Source: Bullera alba
Taxonomy: Eukaryota > Basidiomycota > Tremellomycetes > Tremellales > Bulleraceae
DNA length: 64,000 nt
Reading direction: 5' to 3'
NCBI GenBank assembly: GCA_001600095.1
Contig: BCIX01000001.1
Span: 6,287,198 to 6,351,197 of the forward strand
Positions 34,906 to 45,942 of the stretch are shown here, piece after piece (position 1 is the first letter of the stretch; each line of letters starts with the position of its first letter). The notes under the pieces are model-generated. The model worked only from the letters and a program-made list of their open reading frames with translations. It did not search any database and was not told the DNA's origin. The position numbers and the translations under genes were made by a program.

Positions 34906-37900
34906 ATGCCAGTTTACACCATATCCCCGACGATCGACTCGCAGGGTCTGGGCATCACATACTCGACTCTTTCCCCCCAACAGTACGACCAGTCCGCTGG
35001 GCCTTCTCGACCCGTACAGACTTTGACCGGCATGGGCGTTCATCCTCGTTCAACTCCCGGACCCTCCTCAGCACAGCCCTCTCAGAATAATCATCCCACA
35101 CATGCTGGTCAAGCTGCCCCTTTGCGAGCAGGACCACCAAGGCAGTCCAGCAATCAAGGATTCGCCTCATTCTCCGACTTGGCCCCGACACAAGCAGGGC
35201 AGAGGCCCCCTGGACCAAGGAGACTGCCGTCAACACCGCAAAAGGTCCCAGTCCTCGAAGAGCGATCACAGCCTGAGCGTGCCGCATCGAGAGCAGGGTC
35301 CGTTGCGAGCAGTAAACAGATCACAAGGACCAAGAGCATGGAGTTGTTCAGGAAATTTTCAAAGAGCGAGACGGTTGCTGGGGGGAGATACGTCCCGCTC
35401 TCTGGGGAGGATGATGGACCAGTCATGGGACAAGCAAGTGACAACCGCTCAGAGATAGCTCCCTCGTTCCAGCCAACCCCAAGCTCGATATACACGACTC
35501 AGCAGACACAAGCTTCTGGTCCATCCCAGTCCGATCTATCAGCGAACGTATCTCGAACGCAGACCCAGCTGCCGGTACGCACCTCGACAGTGTCGTCCTC
35601 CGCTACGACTTCTGGGTCATCCGAAGCGCAATCGATGGCCAAGACTCCTTCCGACAACACGCACGCCTTTCACCCCAGAAACTTTCCCTATCCACCTGAT
35701 CGAGCATTGTCCCGCGCATCTCACAGTCAGAGACCGCTATCACAAATGAACGGACCGCCCACTGCGTATTTCATGCCCAGGTCGAATTCTCAGCCCCACA
35801 GTATGCACTCTGGACAGCAAATACCAGAAGCTCACCTCCAAATGGGCTACACCTCCTCTCAGCTAGGCGCACCTCATCACGACAAGCGAGCATCGAGCGT
35901 GGCAAGTGGTATCCACTCTAGGAATGCCGCTCTCTTCTCGGCAGAAGCGGGAGGTGTCATGTTGGAATTCTCGCCCTCGGGCCATGGCATGTGGAAAGAA
36001 GGACAGGAGATATGCGGCGCTCAGACCGGCCTGATACCTACCCCTCATCAAGTGCAACCAAGTCGAATGACATTCACTGCCGACGACTCGGATATACAGC
36101 AAATGCCCCGTTCGAGACCGTGGTCCACATCATTCCCCCCGCAGCAGGAAGAAGCGCCACTCGCTCGACCCCCAACTCTTCGACAGCATGGCAGGAGTCA
36201 TTCAGATGGCGCGGCAGTATTAGCTCGACAAGGCACTTTGTTCCATCCCGCTGGATCCACCAAGCGTGCTTCTCAAGAGCTCGGCGTCATGCTAGGCGGG
36301 AAGAAATCGAGACGAGTATCGCAACCAAAACTCCTTACACCTCCTGATCTGGGTGGTGATCAGCAGGTTGCTGCCTCTCAAGTTCGTCTGGAAGCCAGCA
36401 AGAAGAGCAAAGCGAGGGTCGAGGTCGACGTGGTTCTGGAGCGAGACTGCGTTGTTGAGGGCGGCGAGGTGAGGGGCAGGATGGAAGTAAGGGTGACGGC
36501 GGGCAAGCGGTCCGCTGGATTACGAGTGGGGGCGGGCAAAATCCGAGTCCTCGGTTTCGAGGGTGAGTCTACTTCATGGCGAAAGAGATGAAGCTAATGC
36601 ATGTGTTCATTTGCAGAGATCAGCCCTTCCTCCCGTCATATCTTCTATCACCACACCCACGACTTGCCTCTTTTCGCTCATCCTACCCATCAGCCTGGTC
36701 CACAGTCATCGCTTTTTGCCTCTGCGCCAGACGACGAAGGATATTGTGTGGCTGCTGAGGGTTCGCACAACTTGGCTTTCAACCTCCGCCTGCCAATGAA
36801 TGCCGGTGCCAAAGGCTCATACGACCCTCCGACCAACAAGGGCCCTTGTGTAAAATACGTCGTCGTCGGATCGGTGAAGATTCACATACCTCAGACTGGT
36901 AAACGGTCAATTGCACACTTCTACCGTACAATCATAATCCTACCCTTCCTGGACCCTGGGAGAGTACTGGCGCCACATCCGGAGCCGGTAGAGGCGAGAA
37001 TTCAGAAAGGACTGGGATGGAGTTTGGGTGGTGAGAAAGGCAAAGTCGACCTACGGGTCGCTCTAGGAAGGAAGACATGGATTAGTGGACAGAAACTCTG
37101 GTGCGAAGTTGGTATCATCAACAATTCTGCAAAGAAGGCAAGTTTTTTGGGTTGCATGTCTGGGGGATACTGACTTCGGGGTATAGATCAAGTCGCTCAG
37201 CTTGGCCCTTTTGGAGACGGTGCAGACATTTGTCCCTCAGCCGGGTCTGGATACGCAAAGATCGAGGAACCAGCAGGTGGCCTCGAAATACCTCCAGCAA
37301 ATCGACTCTGCAACGCCCGAGATCGATGCTTGCAAGACACACACCTCGAGGCGCAAGCTCAGCGAGGAGATCATCGAGGCAGACTTTGCCAGCAAAGGTG
37401 CAGGCAGAGTTACTGGTAAAGGCTGGTGGGTGGGAGTTGAGGCGGGAGATGTCGGCCGTTGGGATATGAGTCTAATGCTGCCTGTGAGTTGCATCCGTTA
37501 TCCGTCGAATTCAGCTGACCACCATGTAGCCCGGATTGGTGACGATACGTCGCAGTCGTCTGATGGAGGTAGTATACACTCTTCGGGTCACTGTCAACGG
37601 GTCAATCTACGTCGATATGCCGGTGGAATTGATCAACTTCCTCTCTATCGATCCTCCGCCCATGCCCAGCGATAGCGTACGAGATGCGAACCCGATAGTG
37701 GCGATGCACCAGCAGCACGTCGTGTCATTAAACGGCGGACCGTACATCAACGCTTCGCGGCCAGCGCATACCCGCATCCTATCCGATGGTACGGTTCAGA
37801 CCCGCCGATCTATGGACACCTCCGGAGACCCAGCCAAGGCCAGCTCGACGACATTGCATATCGACCAATTGTTGCAAGCCGGTAGAGCCAGAGCGGAAGC

Positions 37901-40900
37901 CGAAGCTCAAGGTCTGGCAGGAGCTCAATTACCCGCATCGTCATCGCAGTACCGCCAAAGACCGTTGTCCATGGGAAGCGACTACGCCGAACTCCACGAC
38001 GGCTTCAATCAGGATCACGTGTTCCCGCCCGTCAAAGCCAGTGCCTCGGGATTGCCAAGCTCGACGTCGCAGGCTCATCGCCCAGGACATATGCGGGCCT
38101 TGTCCTACCTCTCAACGAGGACCGCAGAGACGGAAGAATCCAACAACACCGATCATGAAGGCCCTGAAACCCTCAAGGACCAAGATGGCGGTGATGTTCT
38201 TTCGGAAGATGATGACAATGCCGATAAAGCAATGGCGGCTGCTAGACGAGCTCAAGGTCGACAGAGGTCGCTCGCCGCGCTAGGGCGAGCCATGGATCGA
38301 GCAGCGGCGGCTGACGAGGAGGAGATTGAGCGCGCAGAAGCCGTGAGAAACAACTTCATCCCAGAAGCCGATCTGCTCAGTCCCATGGAGGAAAAGGAGT
38401 TCAATCCATTCGGTATGCCGACCGAGGAGGAAATCAAGCTAGTCAACGATACACCATCCATGCGGGCAATGAGTACTCCTCATCTTCAATCCACTGCGTC
38501 ATCTCGATCCAAAATGCGACGACCATCGGTCATCGAATCGCTGAAAGAGGAGCCCTCCGAGGAAAGAGAAGGTTCCGACCCAGATCAGCACATCGAAGGT
38601 GGTATCGAATCACTCTTGCCCGGAGACGCACTTGAGCCGTCGATAGTCGATCACGGTGACGAGTACCCAGATGGTGAAGGCGACGATACGGTGATCCAAG
38701 AGCTCTTGGCCCACCACTCACCAGAGGTGTACTCGGACGACCAGAAGACTTTCCCAAGTCTCTCGGGCGAATCGGGAGGATACGACTATGCCGAGGAAAT
38801 CGAGGAGGAGAGTGATCCCCAATTGGTGCGATCGGCCTCGCAACCAGAGCTCCGTAAGAGGAAATCGCTTCCGAGACAATTGCCCAAACTCAGCGTGATC
38901 AACCCTCGATTGTCGATCCCAAACCTGAACCGTTCCGAATCGCACTATGGCGGGGAGGCCAGCGACGAAGAAGACGAGAGCGACGACGGATCCAGAGAAG
39001 ACTCTCAAGAGTTACCTCAGACCGAACCAGGGCTAAGTCTCGATCGAACTCGCCATATCGCCAATGCCCGATCTGTCAACGGTTCCGTGGCGTTGAGCTC
39101 GTATAGTGTCATGACGGGTGGCAGCGAGGCGGAGAGCGAAGTCGGTCAAGTTCTCGAGGCCATCAAGAGGAACTTCAGCATCAAGGCTACCGGATCGAAG
39201 GACGACGCCGAGACACCAGCGGAGACGTCGAGCGACCACGGTCCGACTGCCGAGTCACAGCGATACTTGACAGTGGATAGTATCAGTCGACGAGGCAAAG
39301 ATGACCTCCTGAATGCTTCCATCAAGTCCCGGTCGTCTGGAAGGTCGAGCTATCTGCCTCCAGCCAGCGGTCTGGGTATGCGCCGAGAGTCCAGTAATCC
39401 ACCTATACCATCGCCTCTCCGTCCGAAGCACGGAGAGGACGATACGCCTGTGGTGCGATTGGTCAAGAAGAAGTCGGCAGTCAACCTCGCCATTGGTGAC
39501 GCCGAGCCAGGGTCCGGCAATGCAAAGGTTATTCAGAAGAAGAGCTCTTTCTCATTTGCTACACCCAAATCCCCGATACGGATCCGAACGACCTCGTCTT
39601 CGGTTTCAAAGTCGCCGAGCAAGACGCCCGGTGGTGCCAAGAGCGCTTTGCATAATGCCCGTCGACCATCCGTGGCCTCCGGCATCAGCCCCAAGAGCAG
39701 TGCGCCAGGTCAAATGCTCAATGTCTCCCCTCGATTGAGCGACCCGTCTGGAGACTTTGGTCGGCAAAGCAGCCCGGCGTCGTCCCTGCGACATGCGATC
39801 CAGCCAGATGTCACACCGACTCGACACGATGACACTAGCGAAAGCGAAGAGCTCGATGTACCTGCCCTTGCGCCGTCTCTGGCTTCGGGCTCTGCGTCGG
39901 AGTCTGGCTCGTCGGATGGTCACGCCTTGATCTCACCACCTGGCAACACCGACTCGCATGGAATGCTGCCCGCTATCGCTGATACGCTACTGCCCAAGCC
40001 CAATGGTGTCAGTAAGACCGATCTCTTCAACGACTACACAATCAGGAAGAAATCGGATCAGCTTCCAGGTGCCATTGTCTGGGGTACTTCAGAGCATCTG
40101 TTGCACCCTCAGGTCAACCTCCTCTCGGCGGCCATTCCCGATGATGCTGCTGCGGGCAAAGGCTCAACGTACACCCATCGACCGAGCTTGTCAAGGGCAT
40201 CATCTTTGACGGAAGATCACGCCAGGGAATACATCGACGACTCGAATTCGGTCATGTCCCACGGATCGAGTCACTCGTCCGTCCTGCTACCGGGAGTCAA
40301 GTCGAAGATTGCTCAGATGGAGTCTCGGGATGAAGCCTTGAGAAAGTTCTCGGTTGTATCAGCTCTCTCGGCACATCAACCCCGGTCAGGATCGGTGACT
40401 TCGCCTGTACCTACTTCCCCGGTCCGCACACCAAGGGCGTCTGAAGCGCTACAATATGCTTCGAGTGCGCCGTTGGGTGCATCTTCCAAGTCGCCCACTG
40501 GATCCGGGAGGAAAAGCTACACCACGGCACTAGCGCCTAGACCTTCCCGATCTACCTCGGAGGATCTATACAGCAAGTCGACGATGTCACCTCCCTCCAT
40601 CACGGCTAGACAGCAGACAATGCCGGTTGCTCCCTCGCCTGTGCTTCGTGCCAAAGTCTCGAGTCCGAGCGAGCAAGAGTGGAGTCCCCGTCGAGCGATC
40701 TACGGTTCTCCGCCATCATTCTCTCTACCCGAGCTGAACGTCATCGAAACAGCCGGGAATGGGATCAATCAAAGGATGGAGCTAGGAGATGAGCTGGATC
40801 CATTCGGGCTCAAGGGCCGAACGGGCAGTGGCACAGGGAGCTCTGGAGGACGCCCAGATTCGAGAGCTGGCGGCGAGGGCAGTCCGAGATTGAAAGTCAG

Positions 40901-41267
40901 ATCGACTCTCCGGGATAGCACGGGGTCCAACAATACGACCTTGACGGCAATCGAGTCTGCTCTCGCTTCCGTGGCCAAGTATCGCAATATCGGGGCGGGC
41001 AATGCTTCGCCTCAGTCAATGACGTCGCGACATCACTCAAACGTCCCGGATCACGGACACGGCAGCGGCGATAGTCCGCTTCGGGAACGACTGCCCGCGG
41101 GATCCGGCTCGAGAGGGGGTTTCATCACGCTTGATACCCCGGATGGAAGAGAGCGCTCGCAGTACTTTGGAGACCTACTAGTCAGGGAGGGCGATGGAAA
41201 GACGAGAGGCTCCAGGGCCTGGAGCAGGGTGACGGCGGAGACGGAAGAGTCGGAGGGGTTGTTATAA
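34906..41267 (+). CDS. Alpha-arrestin-like protein with very long disordered tail, 2070 aa
   Basis: Four exons: 34906-36562, 36617-37137, 37187-37483 and 37530-41267. Intron 2 uses a GC donor (gcaagt). Residues about 1-480 are low-complexity Ser/Pro/Gln. Residues about 490-930 form the arrestin fold: a strand ARVEVDVVLERDCVVEGGEVRGRMEV, then GPCVKYVVVGSVKIHIPQTG, KIKSLSLALLETVQTF and LVTIRRSRLMEVVYTLRVTVN. The remaining roughly 1140 residues are Ser-, Glu- and Asp-rich with many SPxK/R and RxxS sites, and lack known domains. Fungal alpha-arrestins recruit ubiquitin ligase Rsp5 to membrane transporters. I see no PPxY motif, so how this one would recruit a ligase is open. Start is the first ATG in an aaaATGCC context. 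Confidence 0.85.
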
Positions 41268-41465
41268 TTTGGAAATCTGAGAACAATTGCAACATAGATA
41301 TCGAGGACATTGTTGATTGCATATCCTAATGAATGTACCACAAACGAGAACCTCTTCAGCGTCGTCACATCGTCATATCATTAGTGTCGGGCATAAGTAT
41401 TGAACATGATAATATAGAATTGGACATCGGTAGAACGCTCGAGGATATTTGGACCTCTCGCACAT

Positions 41466-43266
41466 TTACACAGTCTTACGTCCCTTACGTCTGATCTTCT
41501 TTGCGTTGCGTCTCGAGGCAAGTTCGACCCACTTGTCAAACTTGTCCGCGCTCAGCCCTAGGGACAGAAGCGTATCACTACGTTCGGGATCAGTACTGGG
41601 ACCGAGAGGATGGACCCTGAGGAAACTCACCTGTCGTGATCTAGAAGCAGGAGTAGCCCCACTTCATCCCACTTTCTGCCTACATTCTCCTCGTTGTTCT
41701 CCTCGTCGATGTCCAGACCCCGCATGTAAGCCCCCATGCTCCCTCTCGTCGACACGGGCAGGGAGAGCCAGACTGCTAGACGCTGCTCCTCGTACCTGTC
41801 ATGCAGCCTGAGTAGAGACCGCAGCGGACATGGATACGTCTCTACTTCTTCCTCGCTATCGGATGATTCGTCGGAGTCGTCATCTGACTCGTCGCTCCCG
41901 TCGACCAAGGGTGAGAGCGATTTGTGGCGCATACTCGAGGTGTCTTCTGATCCCAGCCATTCCTCTCGATCCAGAAAAGAGGTGAGCACGCTGGCCCTTT
42001 TCTCCTGTAGTAGCTTTCGGGTCGACTCCAGACACTCCATGAGGGCAGCAGCCACGATATCCTCCCATTTCACTTTCTCCCCTTCCGGTTTGCTGTCCTC
42101 CACTTGCGCTTCCACCTTCATCACTGCTTCGGTTTCCAGGATAGTCGGTTTGACATCTATCTCCGGTTTCCTATCCTCCTCTTCTTTCTCACCCTCACTC
42201 TCATCATCGCTTTCGATCTCGACAACCTTGGCGTGTTGCCGTTTCAATGCTCTTGCCTTTATCGCCTTGATATCCCTGTTGGCCATGTTCATGGCTATGT
42301 CGCATCTGAGCATCCTCGCTTCGATGGCAACACGCATGGGTCGACGCTTCTCCTCCTCCTTTTGCGCTTTCGTCTTGGCGAGTTTAGGTCCGGGTAGGCT
42401 GGCAATTCCATCACACCCAGCAGCGAATGCCTCGAGTAGAAGCATCATCTCCTGGGCATCCTCGTCGGTGACATCCATGGAGGCCGGTGAGATGACCGAC
42501 TTGGCATTGACTTTGGACTTCGCGATGGGCCGATTTGCAGCTTGCAAAGACGTGATGATCTGCTTCGATCGGGTAAACAAGGACAGGAAGGGACTATCGG
42601 AGGAAGGTGTCGGAGCTGAAACACAATGATGTGTGTTGGTGATGTCGGATAGCAATGGCTCGAGGAGGTATTGTGGCATGAAATTTGTCGCTGCATCGGC
42701 AGCTGACCGGGCAATGGGGTCTTCGATCAGGGCGAGTTGGGTGTATAGGTGGAATATTCCTCGAAGAAGGATCGGCATCGAGTCTCGGACTGGATCCCCG
42801 TGAATGAAGGGTGTCTGTTCATCCTGTATCACTACACCGGTTATCTTCACAGCTTTGAGGTAGGCCTGATACAAGCGGGTGAGATGCGTAATGTCCTCGT
42901 CACTCAAAACCAGGTCGTCCTCGCTGTTACCACCCTGGGATCTTGCCAGGAAGTGCGACTTGAGGTGGGTGGCGTACGTATTGAGACCTTTCAGAGCTTT
43001 GAGAAATTGCTGAGGGGGAACATTTATCGTGTCGACTGGGAAATCCAGTAGAGGTTGAAGTAGTGATATCTGAGGCGGGCTAGCTGTCGATGGCGACTTG
43101 CGGAATAGCGAGAACAAGGAGAACGACTTGATGAGCGAGGTAGCGGCTGGAAGGTCGGAATCGCAAGGTCAGCTAGTGAACTCTCATCGGATAGAGAAGC
43201 TGCCTCACTGGGTTCTTGGTACTGTGGTATAGGTAACCCCTGTACCCATTGCTGGGAGACTTCCAT
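41466..43266 (-). CDS. Unknown acidic protein, 561 aa
   Basis: Three exons on the minus strand: 43266-43209, 43146-41631 and 41577-41466; phases agree (1686 nt). The N-terminal 270 residues look helical. A charged region around residues 280-370 (many Glu/Lys) and an acidic Ser/Asp run near 430 (DGSDESDDDSDESSDSEEEV) follow, and the protein ends in a strongly basic tail, NAKKIRRKGRKTV. Acidic runs with a basic tail are common in nuclear and nucleolar proteins, but I do not recognise a family. It ends about 200 nt from the convergent arrestin gene. Confidence 0.78.
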
Positions 43267-44307
43267 ATTGAGAATCAGCCAGACTTTGTGTCAACTGCTG
43301 TTTGAGAATGGTAGTGTGAGGTAGGAGTATAGTAAGAGGGTCAGTGTGTGCCAGAGTCATAAGCTCCCAGAGCCTAGCGTAGCGGTCTGTGCATGTGTGT
43401 GTCGGTCGTGCAGGTGCAAAGAATCAGGATCAGGGGTTGATGTGTTTGTGCTTTTCCACGTTTCATCGCGTTCAAGCGTTTTTGTTTTTGGGTTGAGTGT
43501 TCGTGCGCTGCCGATAAGACATGTCTTGTGACGGCCAGACAGCATGGCCGACAAGCTATGATCAATGAGGGTGATCGTAGCTCTAGCAGGTGGTATAGGC
43601 GACGTCGAGCAACGAGCATGCAGTACGATCTGGTACGATGAACTCAAAGCGTCATCATCCTGTTTGGTTCCGACCTGGTCCGACGGATCGAAGACCAGCT
43701 ATGACATTTGGTAAGCAAGCTAAGTTAAGCATGCTTTCCGCGGGGATCTTGGGATCTTGGTCAGCCGCGGAGGCATCTTGCTGAAACAGCCCGCAACGCG
43801 GCGATCCCCGCCTGGACGGTAGCCCCCCGTTGCATCCCGTTGCGCGCCTCGGGCAGCCCTTCGGTCATGATGCATGATGCCCGAGAAATTAGGCGGTCGA
43901 AGCGGCAAGACCGCTTAGGAATCACGCTGGCCGGGGGAGGGAAGGGCATCAAAGGAGCAGCGGGCGTAAAAGGAGATCTTTGGATTTCGACCACATCACC
44001 GAGCTTGGGTTGCTCAGCCAGCGGCAGCCGAGGATACAAACGAGCGTGGAGGTGGTAAGCCGTAGCCGCAGAGCTTGGTCACTCACGCATCTCACGGCCA
44101 CTCGGCCATGTTCCAAATTCTAAGCATAGCTGGAGTCCGGTCATGCAGAAGTTATATAACCAACCACCTCTTCAGCAGGGTTGACCAGATCTCATCCGCA
44201 GCCACCACCACTACTACTCGAGTTCACAACAAGCGCACCCATTGCTAGCACACAGTCAACACCACTTTTACTACTACTACTACTCACCAGAGCACCATCC
44301 AACTACA
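43267..44307. promoter_or_regulatory. Divergent intergenic region with TATA box
   Basis: A 1041-nt region between divergent genes. It includes a GC-rich part (about 43735-44040) and a TATA box TATATAA at 44153-44159 that serves the gene at 44308. Between 44200 and 44290 are trinucleotide runs (ccaccacca, ctactactac, tactactact). No open frame looks coding. Confidence 0.55.
44153..44159 (+). promoter_or_regulatory. TATA box
   Basis: The sequence gttatataac at 44151-44160 contains TATATAA, 149-155 nt upstream of the ATG at 44308. A transcript start 30-60 nt downstream would leave a leader of about 90-120 nt. It is one of the few clear TATA boxes in the window and suggests a regulated gene. Confidence 0.5.
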
Positions 44308-44925
44308 ATGTCCAACCAAGCAGATCTTATGAGACGCGCACCCAACGAAGCGGCATACGCGTTCTTCGCCACGTCGGCCATCCTCGCACCTGCTCCTAAC
44401 CGGAAGGCCTCGGGATCGCGTTCGTCTCCAGCTTCGCCAGTTTCTTCCTCACCTTGTTCTCGACAGAACTCTGCTTGTTCAGACCACACCTCGCACATCA
44501 CCTCCCTATGTCTGGAGAAGACCAAGTCGAAGAACCCAAAGTACATTCCCGGAACGGTAGTCCATCGAACACCAGTTTCCTCGCCAACATTACCTCTATC
44601 GCCGTCTTCCTCTGCATCATCCCACTCGTTCCCATCGCGGTCATCCTCTACCTCTTCACAGGGACCACCACCCAGAAGCCCAAACACGGTGTACTCGGAG
44701 AAGCAGAGGGCTTTGCACTTTGCGAGTCTGTCACCTCAGCAGAAGATATGTTACAAGGAGGGTCACCAGGTGAGTCAGCCTCCTTGAGCGGGCTCAGACT
44801 GCGGTACTGACTGTTCTTCTCAGGGGAAGAAACAACATGCCAAAGGCGGTATCTTCTCGTTCGACCTCTTCAAGCCAACAACCAGAGTCGTCTGTACACG
44901 ATGTCACGACGTTTTGTCCGAGTAG
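44308..44925 (+). CDS. Unknown Ser/Pro-rich protein with C-terminal CxxC, 187 aa
   Basis: Two exons, 44308-44769 and 44824-44925, joined by a 54-nt intron in phase 0. The first 150 residues are Ser/Pro/Thr-rich and probably disordered. The C-terminal 34 residues are compact and end FDLFKPTTRVVCTRCHDVLSE, with a CTRC pair. The clear TATA box and the trinucleotide-rich leader suggest strong or inducible expression. I do not recognise a family. A single CxxC could bind half a zinc site or form a disulphide, so no function is assigned. Confidence 0.65.
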
Positions 44926-45942
44926 GAATATAGGAATAGAACGAGGAGATGCTCAGGGACTCAGGAATACTAATTATATGTCCGTTGATGAGAAGACAAG
45001 TTGTAGCTTTTAGTACTTGTAGACCGTAGATTGCATAGCGTTGTATACACACATTCATGTAACGAAGACGAGACGTTTTCCAAGGCGTACATCCCAGAGT
45101 CCCTAGTCGTTGTGGCAAAGGGGAGAGGACACCGACCATAGCGCAGCTTGAGACCAGCATCTACCGCAGTCTATCCTCGTCATATTCGGGCATCTCGAAG
45201 TACTCAGTACTGGCAAAGAGGGCAGCTTCGCGTGGCCACCGGCGGTCCGAGACTTGACTTTGCCATTATCCGCCATGACGAGTCGCTCCGAAATCGAGTT
45301 AATGTTGCTGTTCCGCGGATCTCAAATTAACCGCTCCAGATCTCAGATTGGGTCCGAATGCTGAATGGATCCGCACTCGCATGCCTGTAGCCAAGCTACG
45401 TCTGGCCAAGTCAATGGTGAGAGCTATGCTCAACAAGTTTCGCTCGTGAACTGGCCAGTATAGGCAGTATCGCAGCTTCATGGCTGTCGTAAATCGGTCT
45501 CGGGACCAATTTAGCATTGGGCGAAGCTGCGACGCCTCAACGCGATTTGACAGGCCATTTCGACCCGCAACCTTGAGCATGCAACTCGGCTGAATTCCCT
45601 TAATAAAGATAGCAGAGAGCCGGGCAAGGTCGGACGTTTGGCGGGGACGGGGGGACGGGGGGACGGAATGGCCGAGTGGCGATGTGCATCCGTATCCACA
45701 GCCCGCCGCACAGGTATGCTCGATGTGGTCGAGTCAGCATCCCAGACACATGTCAGCACATTCTTGTCATCTCTGTTCATTCGTCGCTTATACATGTTTC
45801 GGCTGAGTCCCACAACCTGACTTGTACAGGGCGTACTCGTTCGAGTACAGTTTTACTACCTAACTCTATCTAGACCAGATGAAGGTCTACTGGACATGTT
45901 GCTTTGCGTCCCACTATCCGAGCCGGTCCTCCGATACCCCGC
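44926..45942. other. Convergent intergenic region with G-rich tract
   Basis: A 1017-nt region between the 3' ends of two convergent genes. Apart from both 3' UTRs it holds a G-rich tract at about 45638-45663 made of three GGGGAC-like units and a tRNA-like A-box sequence that I could not extend to a tRNA. Open frames of up to 100 codons have no coding character. Confidence 0.5.

Noticed and set aside
41736..42629. Plus-strand open frame of 297 codons
   Set aside because: It is the complement of the unknown acidic gene (41466-43266), whose spliced frame is consistent. The Ser-rich translation is a shadow of Glu/Asp/Arg codons.
44454..44810. Frame with a convincing membrane segment (FLCIIPLVPIAVILYLF)
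   Set aside because: It lies out of frame within the gene at 44308-44925, which has a good TATA box, leader and a phase-0 intron. The hydrophobic look comes from reading Ser/Pro codons in another frame.
45666..45740. tRNA-like sequence (A box tggccgagtgg and a B-box-like ggtcgagtc)
   Set aside because: The A box is a perfect match to tRNA-Ser/Leu genes, but the acceptor stem has no partner and the B box deviates from GGTTCGA. It cannot fold into a cloverleaf.
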